A stretch of 64,000 nucleotides of DNA. Origin: Candidatus Calescibacterium sp. (GTDB lineage: Bacteria; DRYD01). The notes beneath the pieces were generated by a model. The model was not told the DNA's origin. It saw only the letters and a list, made by a program, of their open reading frames with translations, and ran no database searches. The stretch is taken from assembly GCA_025059235.1 (NCBI GenBank), contig JANXCV010000001.1, positions 345,970 to 409,969 on the forward strand. The letters are read 5' to 3'. The position numbers were made by a program, and so were the translations under genes. Positions 9,683 through 19,400 of this stretch are shown here, in pieces (within the stretch, counting starts at the first letter, position 1; every line of letters begins with the position of its first letter).

Positions 9683-10540
9683 TTAGATCCAATATATATC
9701 TTTCTTAGCAATTATTCCTTGTATTTTTTCAACTACTCTAGTAGAAAATCCTATGTTGGCCAATCTTTGAGTGACTCTATGAAGTATATCTTTATTTCTA
9801 TATCTTTTACCGGGATTACCTATATAGTGGTACAATAATCCTTGGGGTTTGAGTATTCTGTAAAATTTTTGATATATCTGATCTGAGTATAATAATCCGG
9901 ACTTACTTCCCAACCGTGGAGGATCATGAACTATATAATCAAAAGTCTCATCTTTGAAATCCAATTGATATATATCTCCGATTAAAACGGTAATATTTCT
10001 ACTATTGAAAATGTATCTAGAATAGGGATTAATTCGACATAGCTCTATGACAAACGGATCATTTTCCACGGTAATCACCTTTGCTCCGTACTTAGATGCT
10101 TCAATAGCAGTGTATCCAAAACCAGTGCAGGTATCTAAGACTAAACTACCAGTCCTTATCCTCAAATACTCTATCTTTTCCTTTATGTCCTGTTCAACTT
10201 TGTGAGTATGCATTCTTACTCCATCAAGTTCGAGAGAAGGTGGACAAGTAGCTAGAATCCTATAAACTCTATCCTTAAAAAATAAAAGAGGAATAATACC
10301 TTCTGAATTGATCAAATACAATAAATCTTCCTTCTTTGAAAACTTCTTGACATCAGACCATGGAACCAATAAACCAAACTGACGAAAAAAAATACCATCA
10401 TCCCTTATGTAAACCTTATACTGCTTTTCAGTTTGATTCAAATCAAGATTAATACTAACAGTCTCTACTCCTGCATCTTTCATCCTGAATAGATTTCTCA
10501 ACTGTCTTCCCGATATAAACAAAGAATCGTATTTTTTCAT
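9683..10540 (-). CDS. SAM-dependent methyltransferase, archaeal COG2521 type
   Basis: A 285-residue class I methyltransferase. The SAM site is VLDTCTGFGYTA (about 134-145), with acidic ENDP at 159-162 binding the ribose, and a catalytic-type HDPPR at 205-209 of the (N/D/S)PP(Y/F/R) kind seen in enzymes that methylate ring or exocyclic nitrogens. The order and the HTHKVEQDI entry helix recall the family described as predicted archaeal methyltransferases (COG2521). The 1-130 region is beta-rich and may bind substrate. It overlaps the RuvC-like gene by 4 bases and precedes the TamB-like gene by 7 bases. Substrate is unknown; a nucleic acid base or a small molecule are both possible. Confidence 0.75.
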   Translation of the reverse strand: MKKYDSLFISGRQLRNLFRMKDAGVETVSINLDLNQTEKQYKVYIRDDGIFFRQFGLLVPWSDVKKFSKKEDLLYLINSEGIIPLLFFKDRVYRILATCPPSLELDGVRMHTHKVEQDIKEKIEYLRIRTGSLVLDTCTGFGYTAIEASKYGAKVITVENDPFVIELCRINPYSRYIFNSRNITVLIGDIYQLDFKDETFDYIVHDPPRLGSKSGLLYSDQIYQKFYRILKPQGLLYHYIGNPGKRYRNKDILHRVTQRLANIGFSTRVVEKIQGIIAKKDIYWI

Positions 10541-10989
10541 AAGTTATAAATCTGTTTTTTTATATTCCCCTTGTTGGAAATAAATCTACAGACCAAAACA
10601 AAAGCAGAATAATCATCAATATCAATGAATAGACTCCTAAGATAGCATATAATCTTACCAATTATACTTTTCTCTTTTGAAATAAATATCTTTCTTGCTT
10701 CGATAGAGGAATTTTTTTCATCGACAATATGGATATTCAATTTCTTTTTTTGATTTACCCTTGCAATTTTTATAATATTTATCATTCCTAATACCTTTTT
10801 GTAATTGCTACCGTTACCTAAGATTATATCCTCTATATCGTATTCTTCTACAAGAGATTGAATGGTATCTAGGATAGAGGAGAATTTTACTATAGTTTTA
10901 TATACCATTTGCTTATTGTGATTGGCTATAGCTATTCCTACTTTGTGGGTGCCAGGATCTATACCGAGATAATACTTGAAAACAGACAT
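10537..10989 (-). CDS. RuvC/YqgF-like RNase H-fold protein
   Basis: A 150-residue protein of the RNase H fold as used by RuvC resolvases and YqgF pre-16S rRNA nucleases. The first acidic residue is in YLGIDPGTHKVGIAI, a strand ending IEDIILGNGSNYK follows, DEKNSSIEARKIF supplies a conserved glutamate region, and IDDYSAFVLVCRF supplies the last acids. This arrangement matches the YqgF/RuvC-like proteins found next to DUF3084 genes in some bacteria rather than true RuvC, which is separately present at 41941. It starts 1 base before the DUF3084 stop and overlaps the methyltransferase start. The natural substrate (Holliday junction or rRNA precursor) cannot be decided from sequence. Confidence 0.75.
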   Translation of the reverse strand: MSVFKYYLGIDPGTHKVGIAIANHNKQMVYKTIVKFSSILDTIQSLVEEYDIEDIILGNGSNYKKVLGMINIIKIARVNQKKKLNIHIVDEKNSSIEARKIFISKEKSIIGKIICYLRSLFIDIDDYSAFVLVCRFISNKGNIKKQIYNL

Positions 10990-10990
10990 T

Positions 10991-11974
10991 CTATTCTTCT
11001 ATAGTCTTCAACATTATCTCAAATTTCCCTGCTACATAAATATCATCCTGGTTTATTAACAATATCTTAAATTTCTTTTGATTTTTTGTTAAATATGAAG
11101 ACTCCTTAATTTTTATTAATTCACTTATTATTTTGCCAAAAGGAATTTCTCCACCAATGGATTTTTCTTGGGGTAAAAATATCTTTCCCCTTGCTACTAG
11201 ATCTTCTTGGATTTTGGAAATACCTTGCATAATCAATGCAAAATTTAACTCAACATCAAAAGGATTATGTATATCAACTTGATAAAGAATAGTATTGGCC
11301 GGAACTATAACCCTATCGTCTATACTATAGATACCAAGATCCACATACTCACCAATAAAAGTATTCCTCTTCGATACAAAGATTAGAGCAATCCTTTTGT
11401 TTCTTTTTCTATAAATTTCATTACGGAGATTACTAATAGCATAATCATCTATCCTTACTACATTGGGCAGGTAAATCTCTTTCTTCATTCCAAGCTTATA
11501 ACTATATCTATTAACTACAAGCTTCTTAACCTCAGTTATTGCATTATATATGTTTTCTTCACTTCCGTCATTGTAAAAAGAAAAAATATATATAGGTTGA
11601 TCCTTCAAAAAAAGAATATCTCCCAGATGAGTAGTCTGAATAAGAATAGATAAATCTCTCGTAAGTTCAGTGTACTTATCTTGAAGTATCTTAACCTCTT
11701 TTTTATATAGATCTATTTGTTGCTTTATTTGTTTCATTTGAAAGAGATATATCCTTGCATCAGTTGATAAAAATGATAAGAAAATTATACTTCCAATAGC
11801 TATAAGTCCTCCTGCAAAAGAAGTTATAATGATAGCAGTATATCTCGGTCTTATACCGAACAAAACTATTTTTCTCTTACCTATTCTCTTACCCACATTA
11901 TCGGCAAAAAAAGAAATTAAGCTACCAAGTAGAAAGAAAAAAAGAAGTTTCAGAATCATCGAAAGTATATCCAT
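10991..11974 (-). CDS. DUF3084 membrane protein
   Basis: A 327-residue protein matching the DUF3084 family: two N-terminal membrane segments (about 5-24 and 47-70) separated by the basic loop ADNVGKRIGKRKIVLFGIRPR, then a coiled coil (about 77-120, MKQIKQQIDLYKKEVKILQD), then a mixed alpha/beta cytoplasmic or periplasmic domain. The family has no known function. It lies 22 bases downstream of the KOW-type gene and directly before the RuvC-like nuclease. The family is best known from Cyanobacteria and Deinococcus-Thermus, so its presence is a lineage clue. Confidence 0.8.
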   Translation of the reverse strand: MDILSMILKLLFFFLLGSLISFFADNVGKRIGKRKIVLFGIRPRYTAIIITSFAGGLIAIGSIIFLSFLSTDARIYLFQMKQIKQQIDLYKKEVKILQDKYTELTRDLSILIQTTHLGDILFLKDQPIYIFSFYNDGSEENIYNAITEVKKLVVNRYSYKLGMKKEIYLPNVVRIDDYAISNLRNEIYRKRNKRIALIFVSKRNTFIGEYVDLGIYSIDDRVIVPANTILYQVDIHNPFDVELNFALIMQGISKIQEDLVARGKIFLPQEKSIGGEIPFGKIISELIKIKESSYLTKNQKKFKILLINQDDIYVAGKFEIMLKTIEE

Positions 11975-11996
11975 TTTTAAAGATAGGAATATCTTT

Positions 11997-13136
11997 TTAT
12001 TCTTCTTCTATTATCTCTATGTTTGCTCTCGGAAAAATTATCTCTTCGTTAGTATCTAACATTCTTATTTTTGCAACCCTGACTCTAGATTCTGTTGGTA
12101 TGTTATATGGTTCCTCTATAAGTTCGGTTATCACCGCTATCCTTCCGAAATATGGTTCTCTTATGACTCTTACAAATTTTCCTACTTCTAAGGCCGTAGA
12201 AAAAGATTCCTCTTGAATATCTTGAATAGACTCTATCTCCTCTAGGAAGGGGATAATTACCTCTGGCCTTATAACACCTGCCCTTATCTGGGTAGCCCCA
12301 GAAATTGAAACAACTCTTCCATTCGCTTTGCTTAAAAGTTCAAACGTTCTTTGAGCCATATCTATCTTTCCGAATCCTTCGGTAATGATAAAAGTTATGG
12401 GTATCTCCTCTGTACCAGTAACAGCAACCCCTATTTCATATCCTAAGATATCTTTTAACGTTTCTGCATCAATTCCACCAACTATAATACCGATAACCCC
12501 CTTGTTAATCGCAGCATTGACAAACTCCTTCGTAACATAACTCCCGCCGACGATTATATCCCCTTCCTGAACATCCTGTAGCAAAGAAACATCAGATAAT
12601 TCATCGTTGTTGCTCTTTGATATAACTCTCAATCTTCCTATTTTTTCCTTACCAACCCCGAAAATCCCCTGAATATAAGTTCCATATGTTTTTACTATCA
12701 CTCCTGCTTTAGGTATCACTTCTTCTATTATACCATCTACAAAAGCAAGGACTTCAACAGGTGTAGGATCCCTCCTTAGAATGATTTGCCCCGTGGCAAA
12801 TGAAATCGATTCCACGAAACCTGTAAGATTAGACTTTATCTCCTGTCTGAAAAGACCAAAAAAAGAAGAATATTTGACTATCACTTCACCTTCAGTTACT
12901 CTATCCCCCTCTTTTTTAAGTAAAAACAGAGAAAGTTCCTTAGGGTCGATCCCTATCTTATTTGCAGCATTTATTATATCAACTGGTCCTGGTAAAAAAG
13001 CTCTGGCAACAACATCCCTGGCTTTAACTAATCCTCCCTTTTCTACTAAAACCTCACCCTCTATAGGTAATTTTCTCTCCTTTTTTATTATGGTTCTAGC
13101 TAGAACTTTTAAACCTGGTACATATGCATGAGCCAT
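11997..13136 (-). CDS. conserved protein with barrel-sandwich-like and KOW-like regions
   Basis: A 379-residue protein starting MAHAYVPGLKVLARTI. I place the start at the ATG at 13136, one base after the Cys-rich gene stop, instead of a longer open frame that lies inside that gene. The first 170 residues carry short beta motifs like lipoyl/barrel-sandwich folds (KEGDRVTEGEVIVK, then GFVESISFATGQI and AFVDGIIEEVIPKAGVIV). The centre (about 170-300) contains an alpha/beta part with GDIIVGGSYV and GVIGIIVGGIDAETL. Residues about 320-345 (VGKFVRVIREPYFGRIAVIT) resemble a KOW element as in NusG or ribosomal proteins. I recognise the general type from uncharacterised proteins of other deep bacterial phyla but know no function. 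Confidence 0.6.
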   Translation of the reverse strand: MAHAYVPGLKVLARTIIKKERKLPIEGEVLVEKGGLVKARDVVARAFLPGPVDIINAANKIGIDPKELSLFLLKKEGDRVTEGEVIVKYSSFFGLFRQEIKSNLTGFVESISFATGQIILRRDPTPVEVLAFVDGIIEEVIPKAGVIVKTYGTYIQGIFGVGKEKIGRLRVISKSNNDELSDVSLLQDVQEGDIIVGGSYVTKEFVNAAINKGVIGIIVGGIDAETLKDILGYEIGVAVTGTEEIPITFIITEGFGKIDMAQRTFELLSKANGRVVSISGATQIRAGVIRPEVIIPFLEEIESIQDIQEESFSTALEVGKFVRVIREPYFGRIAVITELIEEPYNIPTESRVRVAKIRMLDTNEEIIFPRANIEIIEEE

Positions 13137-13137
13137 A

Positions 13138-13422
13138 TTAAGCCAGAGAATCTCCTTCTGGAAATGGACAATTAGGACAATCACCTATGGCTTTCAAAGG
13201 ACCACCAAAATATGGATGAGTACAGTTTATATTTATCTTCGGAGGATCTTGCGACATATCAAAACCAAAATCTATGTATGGACAAAATTTATCCGGAACA
13301 TTCTTTAAACAAAAATGGTATAACTCTTCGTATTGCTCTTGCGTAGTGTGTTGATACATGTGTCTTTCACATTGGAATATACCTAGTTGAGAATGTCTGT
13401 ATTTACACGGTCTGTATGGCAC
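13138..13422 (-). CDS. small Cys-rich protein, possible metal site
   Basis: A 94-residue protein with eight cysteines spread in the pattern PCKYRH, QCERHM, HFCLK, KFCPY, NCTHPYFGG and DCPNC, plus several histidines. The CPxC-like end and the spacing suggest a zinc or iron-sulfur site; no family was recognised. The start used here is the GTG at 13422. The same frame stays open upstream to a TGA at about 13485 and includes TCGGCLT, adding a CGGC motif, yet offers no ATG/GTG/TTG there, while a good AAGGA sits near 13480. So the true N-terminus may be longer with an unusual start, or a small frameshift is present. It is followed without a gap by the KOW-type gene. Confidence 0.55.
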   Translation of the reverse strand: MPYRPCKYRHSQLGIFQCERHMYQHTTQEQYEELYHFCLKNVPDKFCPYIDFGFDMSQDPPKININCTHPYFGGPLKAIGDCPNCPFPEGDSLA

Positions 13423-13507
13423 AGTTAGACACCCGCCACATGTTACTTTCGAAAAAAATTGGACAAAAACTACTTTTTTCCTTCACAAAAAATCGTATAA
13501 ACTAATT

Positions 13508-14266
13508 CTATCTCATCCTAGAAACTTGTTCTATATGTTTTTTCATCTGCTCATCCTGAGATTGTAGAACTTTTTGAGACATCTCAAAACTTCTCAGAAC
13601 GTTCACCATATTGACCATTTCCTTTATGGGATTGACATTTGATGTTTCTAGAAATCCCTGCAAAACTCTAGTATTTGCAGGAATAGGCTGTACATCTCTT
13701 ATAAGTTTAAAATTAGTGGCTCCTTCTTTCACTAAAGCTCCATAGTCCTGAAAATCAACAACCATTAACTTATCAATCACTTGGTTATTAACCAGAATGG
13801 TTCCATTTTCTTTTACTTCAAATTTGTTTCCTTGTATCCTTATAGGTCCGTTTTGACCAAGAACTACAGCTCCATCCTTCGTTTTTAGAATACCATCAGC
13901 ATCAACCGTAAAAGAACCGTTTCTAGTGTACCTTACACCGTTTGCAGTACTTACAACAAAAAATCCGTTACCATCAAGTGCAAAGTCAAACTCTATATCA
14001 GTTCTAGCCAGATTCCCCTTAGCAAAACTGGTTTTTTGTTTTATAGCCAACGTAGGATCGTCATTGACTACAAATTCAGCATTTTCCTCCTTTAATCCAA
14101 AAGAATCCAACCTTCTTTTAAGTAAGTCCCCAAAGTTGGAAACCACTGTAACGTCTTGCTTATATCCTGTAGTAGAAGCATTAGCTAGATTATTAGTCAT
14201 AACCTCCTGAACCTTTACCAAGTAACTCATACTTTCTACAGCTCTCTTCATACCTTCGTACAACAT
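13508..14266 (-). CDS. flagellar basal-body rod protein, FlgF/FlgG family
   Basis: A 252-residue flagellar rod protein of the axial family. The N-terminal signature is present (AVESMSYLVKVQEVMTNNLANASTTGYKQD), the central D-domain contains FDFALDGNGFFVVST and VRYTRNGSFTVDADG, and the C-terminal rod helix ends with FLETSNVNPIKEMVNMV and MVNVLRSFEMSQKVLQ. FlgF and FlgG differ little; the length and EFDFALDGNGFFVV favour FlgF (distal versus proximal rod). A Shine-Dalgarno (GGGGGTG) precedes the ATG. No other flagellar gene is in the window, so the rest of the flagellum must be encoded elsewhere. Confidence 0.9.
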   Translation of the reverse strand: MLYEGMKRAVESMSYLVKVQEVMTNNLANASTTGYKQDVTVVSNFGDLLKRRLDSFGLKEENAEFVVNDDPTLAIKQKTSFAKGNLARTDIEFDFALDGNGFFVVSTANGVRYTRNGSFTVDADGILKTKDGAVVLGQNGPIRIQGNKFEVKENGTILVNNQVIDKLMVVDFQDYGALVKEGATNFKLIRDVQPIPANTRVLQGFLETSNVNPIKEMVNMVNVLRSFEMSQKVLQSQDEQMKKHIEQVSRMR

Positions 14267-14297
14267 ATCAATTACACCCCCCTACTTACTACTATAT

Positions 14298-14327
14298 CCT
14301 ATAAAACACGTGTAAAAAAAATGTAAA
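14298..14327 (-). promoter_or_regulatory. candidate sigma70-type promoter before the rod gene
   Basis: Reading the minus strand, TTTACA (complement of 14322-14327) and TATAGG (complement of 14298-14303) are separated by 18 bases, about 32 bases before the rod protein start. It lies in the only sizeable gap between der and the rod gene. The palindrome ACACGTGT lies in the spacer. Matches are partial, so this is a suggestion only. Confidence 0.3.
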
Positions 14328-14356
14328 AAAAATCTTAATTTCTTTTTAACTTTTTT

Positions 14357-15727
14357 TCACTTTGAAACTCTTTTATCAGTGAAAAGCAACCTAATTGGAA
14401 CATTAGGAATATTCAAAACCTTGCTTACCGTGTTCCTCAAGTAATCTTTATAGTTTTCAGGAATATCTGCAAAATTAGAATAAACTTTTATAGTTGGTAT
14501 TTCTTCCTTATAATACTTGACATTTTTAACCTTAAGCCTAATTTTCCTGCCTTCTTTTTCCATAGGAGGCAAAGAAAGTACCATACTATCAAACAATTCC
14601 CTAAGATCAAAACTAGATAGATCCTTATCCAACTGTTCATTGATAGCAATTAGAGAATATATTACAGAGTCAACTTGGTAGTTCTCTTTAGCGCTTACAA
14701 AAACCACAGGAGCGTAAGGAAGCAGATATAACTGCCTTTTTATCCAATCAGATAGCTCATACTTCAAATTTTCAATCACCTGATTACTAAAGTTCTTGTT
14801 ATTCTTGTACTGATTTATGACTAGATCGAACTTATTTGCAACTATAATACAGGGTTTTTCATGCTTATATATTTGATAAGCTATCCTTTTGTCTTGTCTG
14901 GTCAATCCTTCATAAATATCTATGACTAAAACAACTATATCAGCATACTTAATTGTTCCTAATGATCTTGTTATAGAGTAGGCTTCAAGTTTAGAGGAAA
15001 TATTTGGTTTCCTTCTTACCCCTGGAGTATCTATGAGTACAAATTTATGGTTCCCAAAAACGAAAGGTATATCTATACTATCTCTAGTAGTACCGGGTAT
15101 GTCACTTATTATAACTCTGTCGTCCTGGAGTATTGAGTTTATAAGTGAGGATTTACCGACGTTAGGGCGCCCAACAAAACCTACTTTTCTTCCTTCCTCC
15201 CTGAAGTTTCTAAACTTACTCTGAACATACCCCTGAGTACTTACCAAGTCCAAAATCATAAAAAGTAATTCCTTCAAATTCATCCTGGTTTTACAGGAAA
15301 TCTGAATGCTATTCTTTATCCCCAAACTCTCAAACTCTTCTTCCTTTGTGTATCTAGATTCAGATTTATTCAAAACAAGTATCGTTCTATTTTTCAATCC
15401 ATTTTTCCTTATCAATTCTGAAAGCTCAATATCCGTATAACCTATTCCCTGCTGATTATCAACCACAAATAATATAACATCACTATTTAAAATCACTTCT
15501 TCAACTTTTTGTCTAACTTTTGAGTCTATATCACTGTCAGAACGAATTATGCCACCAGTATCAATAAATATTATTTCTTCTCCGTTGAAATTGCAAGCTT
15601 TGATAAGTATGTCTCTAGTAGTTCCTTCAACTTCTGAAACAACAGCTATTCCCTTATTTACAAGCAAATTAAACAAAGTAGACTTCCCTACATTAGGTCT
15701 ACCAACAATAGATACAACAATAGACAT
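14357..15727 (-). CDS. der: ribosome assembly GTPase Der (EngA)
   Basis: A 456-residue double GTPase that acts in 50S subunit assembly. Domain 1 has GRPNVGKST (about 8-16), GTTRDI and DTGG; domain 2 has GRPNVGKSS, GTTRDS, DTPGVRRKP and NKFD. The KH-like C-domain ends with PIRLLFTDKRVS. One oddity: the guanine-specificity motif NKxD of domain 1 is NKSE, with glutamate replacing the usual aspartate, while domain 2 has NKFD. Length is typical. It begins exactly where the pseudopilin gene ends. Confidence 0.97.
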   Translation of the reverse strand: MSIVVSIVGRPNVGKSTLFNLLVNKGIAVVSEVEGTTRDILIKACNFNGEEIIFIDTGGIIRSDSDIDSKVRQKVEEVILNSDVILFVVDNQQGIGYTDIELSELIRKNGLKNRTILVLNKSESRYTKEEEFESLGIKNSIQISCKTRMNLKELLFMILDLVSTQGYVQSKFRNFREEGRKVGFVGRPNVGKSSLINSILQDDRVIISDIPGTTRDSIDIPFVFGNHKFVLIDTPGVRRKPNISSKLEAYSITRSLGTIKYADIVVLVIDIYEGLTRQDKRIAYQIYKHEKPCIIVANKFDLVINQYKNNKNFSNQVIENLKYELSDWIKRQLYLLPYAPVVFVSAKENYQVDSVIYSLIAINEQLDKDLSSFDLRELFDSMVLSLPPMEKEGRKIRLKVKNVKYYKEEIPTIKVYSNFADIPENYKDYLRNTVSKVLNIPNVPIRLLFTDKRVSK

Positions 15728-16384
15728 CTAGTTGTTTTGCTCAGAATATATTTCAAATCTTATTGATTCATGTGGTAGCTCTATAAAGTGTCTTCTGTTT
15801 AGTCCTCTCATGCTTATTCTTATCCTAAGACGTGAATTATTGATACCTCCTTGCAAAACAATCCTACCGTCAGTCCTAAAACCAATAAAAACAGGATCGT
15901 TACCCATGGATAGTATACAAGCGACTAAAGAAATAGGATTATTCGGTATTTCGTTCGTAGGAAAAATATTTAAGTCACCGGTCCTGTTACCCTCAAAAGT
16001 GATCTGCACAGATCTATTGATTTCCGACAAATTCATGTCATTTAAACGTTGAAGAAAGGCGGGGTTATTGCGACTGTTAAAATTAACCAGTGAAAGTCTA
16101 AAAGTTGCAATCTCGAAAAAGCCGTTAGCCGCCCGAACATTGCCAAAATTTCCAGGCCGTAAAAATAAGTTGCTGTTAAGATTGTCGGGAGGATTTAGAA
16201 CAGTGGGAGCAAATTTTGTAGCATTAACCTGAACAGTTTTCAGAAATTTGAAAATTTTTTCTGCTTCAGCACGAAGAATTGTTCTTTTATTATTAGTACT
16301 ACCCATAAGAGCTAATCCGACAACAAGAGCAATTATAGCAATCCCTACCAAGATTTCAATCATAGAAAAACCTTTTTTTCTCAT
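15728..16384 (-). CDS. type IV pilin-like / GspH-type pseudopilin
   Basis: A 218-residue prepilin. The class III signal is MRKKGFSMIEILVG: cleavage is expected after Gly5, leaving Phe as residue 1 and the conserved Glu as residue 5 of the mature protein, then a 20-residue hydrophobic helix. The rest is a globular domain with a loop of asparagines and ends in FEIYSEQNN. The N-helix length and lack of obvious GspG end motifs suggest a minor pseudopilin (GspH or similar). An AGGAGG Shine-Dalgarno precedes the ATG. It is followed immediately by der and preceded by the alpha-2-macroglobulin gene; no secretion ATPase or other pilin gene is in the window. Confidence 0.8.
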   Translation of the reverse strand: MRKKGFSMIEILVGIAIIALVVGLALMGSTNNKRTILRAEAEKIFKFLKTVQVNATKFAPTVLNPPDNLNSNLFLRPGNFGNVRAANGFFEIATFRLSLVNFNSRNNPAFLQRLNDMNLSEINRSVQITFEGNRTGDLNIFPTNEIPNNPISLVACILSMGNDPVFIGFRTDGRIVLQGGINNSRLRIRISMRGLNRRHFIELPHESIRFEIYSEQNN

Positions 16385-16409
16385 AATTATTTCCTCCTAC
16401 TTTTGCCCA

Positions 16410-16415
16410 ATTATA
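16410..16415 (-). promoter_or_regulatory. candidate -10 box before the pseudopilin gene
   Basis: The minus strand reads TATAAT (complement of 16410-16415) in the 63-base space between the alpha-2-macroglobulin stop and the pseudopilin start, about 26 bases before the ATG. No convincing -35 box lies 17 bases upstream. A secondary promoter within a longer operon is possible. Confidence 0.22.
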
Positions 16416-16447
16416 TTTCTACATTACCATATAAAAATCCTTACAAA

Positions 16448-19400
16448 CTATCTTACTACCATAATTTGTCCCTCCTTTATGACGGTATTCGAGGGATTAT
16501 AGTATTCATATGCTTTGGTAACTGGGACTTTTACCTTCAAAGGATATTTTGAAACTAATTCATACTCTAATGAGACTACCTCTTCAGGATCAAATCTTTC
16601 AAAGTAAACTATTATCTGCCTTGAAGTTAGCTCAACATTTCTTACTTTAGTGTTACCCTCTAACCTAGATATATCAACGTTAAACCCTGGGGGAATACCT
16701 AAATCAACAACAACCATCTCCAATACCTTTTTAGTTCTGTTTCTTATGTTTACATAGGCTTTAACCCTATCGTTAGAACTCAATTCAGTCCGATCATATT
16801 TTACGTCAATATCAATTAAATCCTGTATAGGCTTGTAAAAAGTAAAGGGCATATAAAAAGTATAGTATATGTCTACCAATAACTTATTCTCAGACCTTAT
16901 TCTTATAACGTTTTTCCCCTTACTGACAAAAGAAGTTATATCAACTATTTTATAAGCTATATCCTTCGATGAAAATTCTGTCTTTAAATCTCTACCATTA
17001 ATACTGATATTGACTTTATTCGATTTAGGCAAAGAATTCGATGAAATATCAAAACTAGTAATGGTTTTCAAAGCCAATATAGTGGGCTGAGTAGAATACC
17101 ACATACCCTTGCTATCCTTGGAACTAATAAGATATTTAATGACTTGATTTGCCAAATCAAATCGTTTTAATTTTATCAATCCCAAACCAATGATCGATGT
17201 AGTTTCTATATCAGAAGAAGAATTTTGGCCATAGAACAGTGTTTTCTCTGCCCCCTTCCAATAAATCCATTTTCCTTGTTTAATACTCCTCGAATTTAGT
17301 TCATCAATGATAATATCTATGCCGGCTCTTGCTTCTTTCTCCCTATCTTTTAAATCAGCAAAAATATTCAATATCAAACCCAGCGTATAATTATCAATAC
17401 TTTTGACGTTATCTTTAAAATGTCTATATACATACCTAAAAGCCTTACTTATCTGAGTTGTATATTCTTGATAGATCTTTTCATCATTATCCAGTAAAGC
17501 CATCAAAATATAGGCTGTGGTAGTAATTTTTTGCTTTTGTATATTTTCCCAAGATTCCTGATGTAGATAGTTTTTGTCAGGTTCCCAGGAACCGTCACTC
17601 TCTTGCTGATCTATAAGAAACTTCTTGGTTCTATCAATAATTTTTTGATCTACAAAGAAAACAGACTTCATATCCTTGAATTGCATCAATCCAAAGGCTG
17701 AAAGAACCTTATTGGCAGGTTTATCACCAAACCACGAGAAACCTCCACCCTCAACCTCAAAAGTAATTAGCCTTTGATATCCAACGTTCAGATAATACTC
17801 AGCCTTCATTTCTAAACCAGGATTAGATATCCCTCTATTCCTTAAATACTTCAGTATCAGAATATTTGGATAATTTATAGACGATGTTTGTTCAAAACAA
17901 CCATACGGTATAGCAAGAAGCTTATCAAGCCCACTTAATAGCTGAGAAGAAAAACTAGGATATATGTATAGGTAAACCCTATGGGACCGATCAATAGAAT
18001 CAACAGGTATAACAAAACTACTATCATATACGTTGCTAATATAAACAGATTTATTGTTTTCAACAATAAATCCATTCGGAATCACTTCTATTTGCTTTTT
18101 TATAGCATCTCTAAACCTCCCACTGTAAGCAAAAACAGTCAAAGTATTTATACCTATCTTTTCAGCTTTTATCTTAAAATATACACTTGTATTAGAATTC
18201 GGTTTAACTAGAATTTCCTTGGTTTCCTGATCCAGCAGTTCAAACCATTTTTCTTTCTGAATTTGTAGCATAACATTTAATTCTTTGTTAGTGTAGTTAT
18301 ATACTACAACAGGAATAGAAACCTCATCATCTTTAGTTAAGAAAATAGGGGCATCTAGATCTATAAAAAAATTCTGAAAAACCGTAATATCTAAGCTTTT
18401 AGAACCAAGTTTACCCGACTCAGAAATTCCAAAAAATTGAGCTCTCCAAGTAGTTATACTATCCGGTAAAGTCAAAGACAAAGTTTTAAATTTGTCTACA
18501 GAAATTAAAGATGAATAAAAAGTCTCAGGAAAATATTGCCTTACAATAAGATCATCTTTTAGATCAGCTTTATCAGATTTATCCTTGAAAGTAGAAATTT
18601 CACCTTTTTTAAAAGCAGTAATTCTAAACTCTCTACCATTGATGAAAATTTCTCCTATCCTTGAAGGGTACTTTATATCGTCTTCTGTACCAAACTTTCT
18701 ATCTACCCCAGCAGAGATAATTTCAAAACTATCATTTTTCTTGGATAATTTAAACTCAGTCCCCCATTCATCCTGACAATCATTCTTTCTCAAACCTATT
18801 TCCCTGAAATCTGAAGGTAACTGTTTAAAAGAAAAATAGTAATTGTAAACCTTAGTGTATAGAGATTCCATTTTTTTTAGGGTTTTTCGAGTTTTTTCTT
18901 GAACACTGTTTATATTGACAAAATCCTTAGCTATCAGATTCTGAAGATCTGAAGGTTGATCAGTATAACCTTCACTCCAATTTTTTCTATCAAGCATAGC
19001 TTTTAAAATTCCTTGTTTGTTGAAAATTATAACCTCTTTGACGTTGTGTATTTCGTATCTTGGTTCAAGAATTTCTTTCTCTAATTGAAGGTAAAGTTTG
19101 AGAAGTTCTGGATCAGATCTAGATAAATACAATAAAGCTTCATCCACTATATCGACAAAAATTTCAGCTTTTTCGCTCGTATCTATGCTGAGTACCAAAT
19201 TTTCTCTTACCGTATAAGTATCTTTATTTTTTCTGACGTTAATTTTTAGTTCCCCAGGATCCTGAATGATAAAAGACTTGAAATTATTAGAAACTGTTCC
19301 ATCTGACTTCAAAAAATAAGCCCTAACAATCAATTCACCCTTGAAATCAGGATTAATATTAGTCATATAACTCTTTATCTTAAAAGCTTCCAAGTAAACA

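Noticed and set aside
9675..9711. Longer TamB-like start at TTG 9711
   Set aside because: It lies within the methyltransferase coding end; ATG 9675 falls just after that stop.
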